Source: JANDLT01 sp041743485 (GTDB lineage: Bacteria; Acidobacteriota; Blastocatellia; Pyrinomonadales; Pyrinomonadaceae). Taken from it: 9,332 nucleotides of DNA. The stretch lies in assembly GCA_041743485.1 (NCBI GenBank), contig JBGTMR010000199.1, positions 1-9,332 on the forward strand, written 5' to 3'. Of this stretch, positions 5,343-9,332 are shown in pieces; position 1 is the first letter of the stretch, and every line of letters starts with the position of its first letter. The position numbers and the translations under genes are program-made. The notes under the pieces were generated by a model that did not search any database, was not told the origin of the DNA, and was given only the letters and a program-made list of their open reading frames with translations.

Positions 5343-8300
5343 TTGCCGCGTATTTTCGACAACATCGAACAGAAACTTCTGCCCGCGCTGCGTGACGCGC
5401 TGAAACCAGCAACGCGAGCCGACTTCTGTATCGGCTACTTCAACCTTCGCGGCTGGAAGCAACTCGACTCCTACGTTGAACGATGGGTGGGTGGAGAAGG
5501 GAAATGTTGCCGCTTACTTGTCGGTATGCAACGCTTGCCGCACGAAGAAGAACGCGAGATGCGTCGGTTATTGCGCGAGGAAACCGCGCTCGACAACTCG
5601 ACGGCGATACGGCTCAAGAAGCGGTTGGCGGAAGATTTCCGCGCCCAACTTGCGGCGAACATTCCGACCAACGAAGACGAAGCGGGATTGCGACGGCTGG
5701 CAACACAAGTCAAATCAGGGAAAGTCGCCGTCAAACTTTATTTGAAGCACACGCTGCACGCCAAGCTATATCTGCTTTATCGTCCCGACCCGATCAACCC
5801 GATTGTGGGTTATTTGGGTTCGAGTAATCTCACGGCATCTGGTTTGTCGAGCGGCGGCGAATTGAACATAGACGTACTTGACCACGACGCGACGCAGAAA
5901 CTTCACAAGTGGTTCGAGCAAAGATGGAACGACCGTTGGTGCTTGGACATCTCGAACGAACTTGTCCAAATAATCGAAGAGAGCTGGGCGCGTGAAGAAC
6001 TGACACCGCCTTACCACGTTTATCTCAAGATGGCGTATCACCTGTCGCAGGAAGCACGCGCCGGACTCGCCGAGTTTCGCATCCCGCGCGACTTCGGCAA
6101 CAAGCTGTTCGCATTTCAAACCGCCGCCGTCAAGATCGCCGCGCATCACTTGAACAAGCGCGGCGGTGTGTTAATCGGCGATGTCGTCGGGCTGGGTAAG
6201 ACGTTGATGGCGACGGCACTCGCCCGCATCTTTGAAGATGATTACGGCTTGGAGACGCTCATCATCTGTCCGAAGAATCTAGTGCCGATGTGGGAGCACT
6301 ACAAACATCAATACCGGTTGCGGGCGCACGTCTTGCCGGTCAGTCGCGCCACAGTTGAGTTGCCGGAGATGCGTCGCTTTCGCATCGTTCTGATTGATGA
6401 AAGCCACAACTTACGCAACCGAGAAGGCAAGCGGTACCGCGCAATCCGGGACTACATCGAGAAGAACGACAGCAAGTGCATATTGCTTTCCGCGACGCCG
6501 TACAACAAAACTTACCAAGACCTTTCTAATCAACTGCGTCTCTTTGTACCTGAAGACAAAGACATCGGCATTCGTCCCGAACAACTGTTCCGCGAATTAG
6601 GCGACAGTGCATTCGAGGTGTTAGGGCAAGTCGCGCCGCGCACGCTCGCCGCGTTCGAGCGCAGCAAACACCCGGACGACTGGCGCGAATTGATGCGGCT
6701 CTACATGGTGCGGCGCACGCGCACCTTCATCCAAAACAATTACGCCGAAGAGGATGATCACGGCAAGAAGTTTCTCACCTTCGATGATGGCACACGCTCT
6801 TACTTTCCAGCGCGCGTACCGCGCACGATGACGTTTGCCGTTAATGCCGATGATCCGCACGATCAGTACGCACGCCTCTACTCGCCGCCAATCGTCGATG
6901 CGGTCAACAGCCTCAGCCTGCCGCGCTATGGTCTCGGTGACTACATCGCGGCGCGTCCGCGCACGCGCCCTACGCCTGACGAGGAAAGCATATTGCGCGA
7001 CTTGGGACGCGCCGGAAAACGCTTGATGGGCTTCTGCCGGACAAATCTTTTCAAGCGGTTGGAATCAAGCGGGCAAGCCTTTATCCAGTCTATCGAACGC
7101 CACATACTTCGCAATTACGTCTATCTACACGCGATTACAGAAAGCTTACCGCTTCCCATCGGCACACAAGATTCTGCATTGCTCGATGCGAACTTCACCG
7201 ACGAGGATGCGGATTCAACGATGCTCGGCGCGTTTGCCGACGATGACGCGGAAGAAGTTGTAACAGACGAAGCGGCGGCGCAGTTCGGCACAGCAGCAGA
7301 TTTCAAGCGTCGCGCTGCCGCTATCTACGAACTATATCGAAGCAGCTTCCGCACGCGCTTCAAGTGGCTTGCGCCGCATCTGTTTAGCCGCACCTTAGCT
7401 TCCGACTTGGAAGCAGATTGCCGTTCGCTACTCGACGTACTCGCAGTTTGCGGCGACTGGCAACCGGCAACCGACCGCAAACTCGATGCGCTCGCCGATT
7501 TGCTCGAACAAAAACACGAGAGCGAAAAGGTTTTGGTTTTTACACAGTTCGCCGACACCGTGCGCTATCTCGAAGCGGAGTTGAAGCGGCGCGGAGTTGC
7601 CGGACTTGAAGGCGTCACCGGAACTTCGGGGAACCCGACGGGACTCGCCGCGCGATTCAGTCCTGCGAGTAACAACCAATCTGATTTGGCGAATAACGGC
7701 AAACAACTCCGCGTGCTGGTCGCCACAGACATCTTGAGCGAAGGGCAGAATCTGCAAGACGCGGCAATCGTCGTCAACTACGATCTGCCGTGGGCGATCA
7801 TCCGTCTCATCCAGCGCGCCGGACGTGTTGACCGTGTTGGGCAGAAGTCAGACACGATTCTTTGCTATTCGTTTCTACCTGCCGAAGGAGTCGAAAACAT
7901 TATTCGCTTGCGGGCGCGCGTTCGCCAGCGTTTGCAGCAGAACGCCGAGGTCGTCGGCACGGATGAATCGTTCTTTGAAGATGATAACCGCGACCGTGTG
8001 TTGCTCGACCTCTACAACGAAAAGAGCGGCATTCTCGACGGCGACGCCGACACGGAGGTTGACCTCGCCTCTTACGCTTATCAAATCTGGAAGAACGCGA
8101 TAACCGAAAACAAAACGCTCGCTAAAATCATCCCCGAACTTCAACCCGTAACTTACGCGACCAAGCACCACATCCCTTTCGGCGCACAGTCTCCCACCGG
8201 CGCGCTCGTCTATATGCGAACGGCGGAAGGCAACGACGCGCTGGCGTGGATTAACGAGAAGGGCGAAAGCGTGTCCGAGTCGCAGTACGCAATCTTGAAA

Positions 8301-8726
8301 GCCGCTGAGTGTGCGCCCGCAACGCGCGCACTGCCGCGCACGGAGAATCATCACGCGCTGGTTGAAAAGGGTATTGAACTTATTTTGCGCGAAGAAAAAT
8401 CCGTCGGCGGGCAGCTTGGCAGACCATCGGGAGCGCGGCATAAAACTTACTATCGCTTGAAGTTTTATGCCGAGAGTGTGAAAGGAACTTTGTTTGAAAC
8501 CGAGCAGCTATTGAAAACCATTGACGAGATTTACCGTTACCCGCTACGGCAAAGTGCGACAGACGCCTTGAATCGGCAACTCCGCAGCGGCGCAAGCGAC
8601 GAGAACATTGTCGAACTCGTTATCGCTCTACGCGATGAAGACCGCTTGTGCGTCATACATGAAGACGAACAAGATTCCGAGCCGCACATCATTTGTTCGA
8701 TGGGTTTAACAAGCAGCGCAAACTAA
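5343..8726 (+). CDS. PLD-nuclease/SNF2-family helicase (defence or restriction translocase)
   Basis: An 1127-residue fusion. Residues ~1-200 are a phospholipase D-like nuclease domain with one HKD motif, H139-A-K141 followed by GSSNLT (159-164); such domains usually dimerise to cleave DNA. Residues ~250-460 are the first RecA-like lobe of an SF2/SNF2 ATPase: Walker A GLGKT (283-287), motif II DESH (352-355), motif III SAT (383-385). After an insertion of ~270 residues with an acidic patch near 615-645, the second lobe (about 725-845) has motif V (VATDILSEGQNLQ) and motif VI (QRAGRVDRVGQ, 824-834). The C-terminal ~280 residues are unassigned. All core ATPase motifs are intact. PLD-SNF2 fusions beside adenine methyltransferases occur in restriction and defence loci, where the helicase would translocate on DNA and the PLD domain cut it. 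Start: TTG with AGGAGG, 12 bases after the upstream stop. The methyltransferase begins 19 bases downstream. Domain calls are firm; the defence role is inferred. Confidence 0.92.
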   Translation: MPRIFDNIEQKLLPALRDALKPATRADFCIGYFNLRGWKQLDSYVERWVGGEGKCCRLLVGMQRLPHEEEREMRRLLREETALDNSTAIRLKKRLAEDFRAQLAANIPTNEDEAGLRRLATQVKSGKVAVKLYLKHTLHAKLYLLYRPDPINPIVGYLGSSNLTASGLSSGGELNIDVLDHDATQKLHKWFEQRWNDRWCLDISNELVQIIEESWAREELTPPYHVYLKMAYHLSQEARAGLAEFRIPRDFGNKLFAFQTAAVKIAAHHLNKRGGVLIGDVVGLGKTLMATALARIFEDDYGLETLIICPKNLVPMWEHYKHQYRLRAHVLPVSRATVELPEMRRFRIVLIDESHNLRNREGKRYRAIRDYIEKNDSKCILLSATPYNKTYQDLSNQLRLFVPEDKDIGIRPEQLFRELGDSAFEVLGQVAPRTLAAFERSKHPDDWRELMRLYMVRRTRTFIQNNYAEEDDHGKKFLTFDDGTRSYFPARVPRTMTFAVNADDPHDQYARLYSPPIVDAVNSLSLPRYGLGDYIAARPRTRPTPDEESILRDLGRAGKRLMGFCRTNLFKRLESSGQAFIQSIERHILRNYVYLHAITESLPLPIGTQDSALLDANFTDEDADSTMLGAFADDDAEEVVTDEAAAQFGTAADFKRRAAAIYELYRSSFRTRFKWLAPHLFSRTLASDLEADCRSLLDVLAVCGDWQPATDRKLDALADLLEQKHESEKVLVFTQFADTVRYLEAELKRRGVAGLEGVTGTSGNPTGLAARFSPASNNQSDLANNGKQLRVLVATDILSEGQNLQDAAIVVNYDLPWAIIRLIQRAGRVDRVGQKSDTILCYSFLPAEGVENIIRLRARVRQRLQQNAEVVGTDESFFEDDNRDRVLLDLYNEKSGILDGDADTEVDLASYAYQIWKNAITENKTLAKIIPELQPVTYATKHHIPFGAQSPTGALVYMRTAEGNDALAWINEKGESVSESQYAILKAAECAPATRALPRTENHHALVEKGIELILREEKSVGGQLGRPSGARHKTYYRLKFYAESVKGTLFETEQLLKTIDEIYRYPLRQSATDALNRQLRSGASDENIVELVIALRDEDRLCVIHEDEQDSEPHIICSMGLTSSAN

Positions 8727-8745
8727 AACCGAACCTCGAAACCAA

Positions 8746-9332
8746 ATGGCAAACATCAACGTCAAGGAAGCCAAGACGCATCTCGAAAACTTCGATTTCA
8801 CGAAGTTGTTCGTCGAAGAACTCGGCTGGTCGCTGCCCAAACAAAAGCAAACTTCCGTCGTCGAACAAGACGGCGCAAAGTTCACCCGACGGCAACTCGC
8901 GGAACTGTCCGGCGTTGCGGTATATGAAATCTCGGCAAGTACCAACACCATCCCCGAAGCGAAAACACGCCACGCGATTCACAAACAAATATCGCAGACA
9001 AGCGCGGAAAACCTGCTCGTTTTTGTTGACGGCAGCGACGGCAATCACCGCACGCAATGTATGTGGTATTGGGTCAAGCGCGAGGCGAGCAAGGCGTACC
9101 CGCGCGAGCATCTTTACGTCAAAGGTCAACCTGTCGATTTGTTTTTGGGCAAACTCAACGCGATGGTGGTTGACATCTCCGAGTTCGACGCCGAAGGCAA
9201 CATAGAGGTCACAAAGGTCGCGGCTCGGCTCAAAGAAGCACTTGACGTTGAGCAGGTCACGAAGAAGTTTTACATAGAATTTCAAGAACAGCATCTCGCG
9301 TTTCTCGAACTCATCGAAGGCATTGACGACGA
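8746..9332 (+). CDS. N-terminal part of Eco57I-type adenine-specific DNA methyltransferase (cut by window end)
   Basis: The open frame runs from ATG 8746 for 195 codons to the window edge without a stop. It resembles the N-terminus of large Eco57I/type IIG-like methyltransferase proteins: an opening with FDFTKLFVEELGW (16-28), a β-rich part around VFVDG...MWYWVKRE (92-112), and the characteristic EALDVEQVTKKFYIEFQEQH (164-183) just before the methyltransferase domain. The catalytic motifs, including NPPY, lie beyond the window, so activity cannot be judged. No clear PD-(D/E)xK nuclease motif is visible in the part present. It would methylate adenines at a recognition site and, with the PLD-helicase 19 bases upstream, form a restriction-modification-like pair. 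No Shine-Dalgarno is seen, so translation may depend on coupling. The family match is from memory of these N-termini. Confidence 0.75.
   Translation, partial: MANINVKEAKTHLENFDFTKLFVEELGWSLPKQKQTSVVEQDGAKFTRRQLAELSGVAVYEISASTNTIPEAKTRHAIHKQISQTSAENLLVFVDGSDGNHRTQCMWYWVKREASKAYPREHLYVKGQPVDLFLGKLNAMVVDISEFDAEGNIEVTKVAARLKEALDVEQVTKKFYIEFQEQHLAFLELIEGIDD

Noticed and set aside
7875..8441. 188-codon minus-strand ORF opposite the helicase
   Set aside because: It lies wholly inside the well-supported helicase gene, with no recognisable motif or ribosome binding site.
8693..9205. 170-codon + strand ORF overlapping the end of the helicase and the methyltransferase
   Set aside because: Its Ser/Lys/Arg/Thr-rich composition is typical of an out-of-frame reading. 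The frame from 8746 gives the methyltransferase.
8689..9294. 201-codon minus-strand ORF at the right end
   Set aside because: It is antisense to the methyltransferase N-terminus, which has clear family features and fits the operon. The antisense frame shows no domain.

Overview
The window looks like part of a bacterial mobile element: an integrated plasmid, integrative element or genomic island in a moderately GC-rich host. Two tyrosine-recombinase genes are followed by a ParA-type partition ATPase, a winged-helix replication-initiator-like protein carrying iteron-like repeats inside its own gene, and then a restriction or phage-defence module. All convincing genes lie on the + strand. Composition is mosaic. 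One counted 60-base line in the first recombinase (661-720) is 73% G+C, and one in the initiator gene (4441-4500) is 35%. The PLD-helicase also looks GC-rich. This fits modules of different origin. The host cannot be named securely. The initiator-like protein resembles, from memory, proteins seen in Acidobacteriota (Blastocatellia-like) genomes, but that is a weak hint.

Layout: 1-1104 holds a tyrosine recombinase whose frame is open to the left edge. It has all the catalytic residues but carries an in-frame 66-bp duplication/insertion between boxes II and III. 1105-1407 is non-coding, AT-richer and contains small palindromes and a possible -10 element. 1408-3030 is a divergent recombinase-like protein that looks catalytically dead: HxxR appears as RxxH, and box III appears to lie in another frame. 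3031-3147 holds a terminator-like hairpin, a good sigma70-type promoter and a palindrome at the predicted start of transcription.

From there a tightly packed operon runs rightward. parA (3148-4116) overlaps the initiator-like gene (4113-5330) by four bases. That gene is followed after 12 bases, through a strong ribosome binding site and a TTG start, by a 1127-residue PLD-nuclease/SNF2-helicase (5343-8726). After a further 19 bases comes the N-terminus of an Eco57I-type adenine methyltransferase, cut by the window edge at 9332.

Working model: ParA and the initiator-like protein maintain or replicate the element. The initiator probably binds the nine copies of the 15-bp motif (core CCCTCACAG, mostly 18-bp spacing) in its own coding sequence, an arrangement like the origin inside phage lambda gene O. 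The PLD-helicase and methyltransferase would form a restriction-modification-like defence pair expressed from the same transcript. The most unusual observation is the intragenic repeat array: one copy conserves the DNA sequence while being read in a different codon phase.
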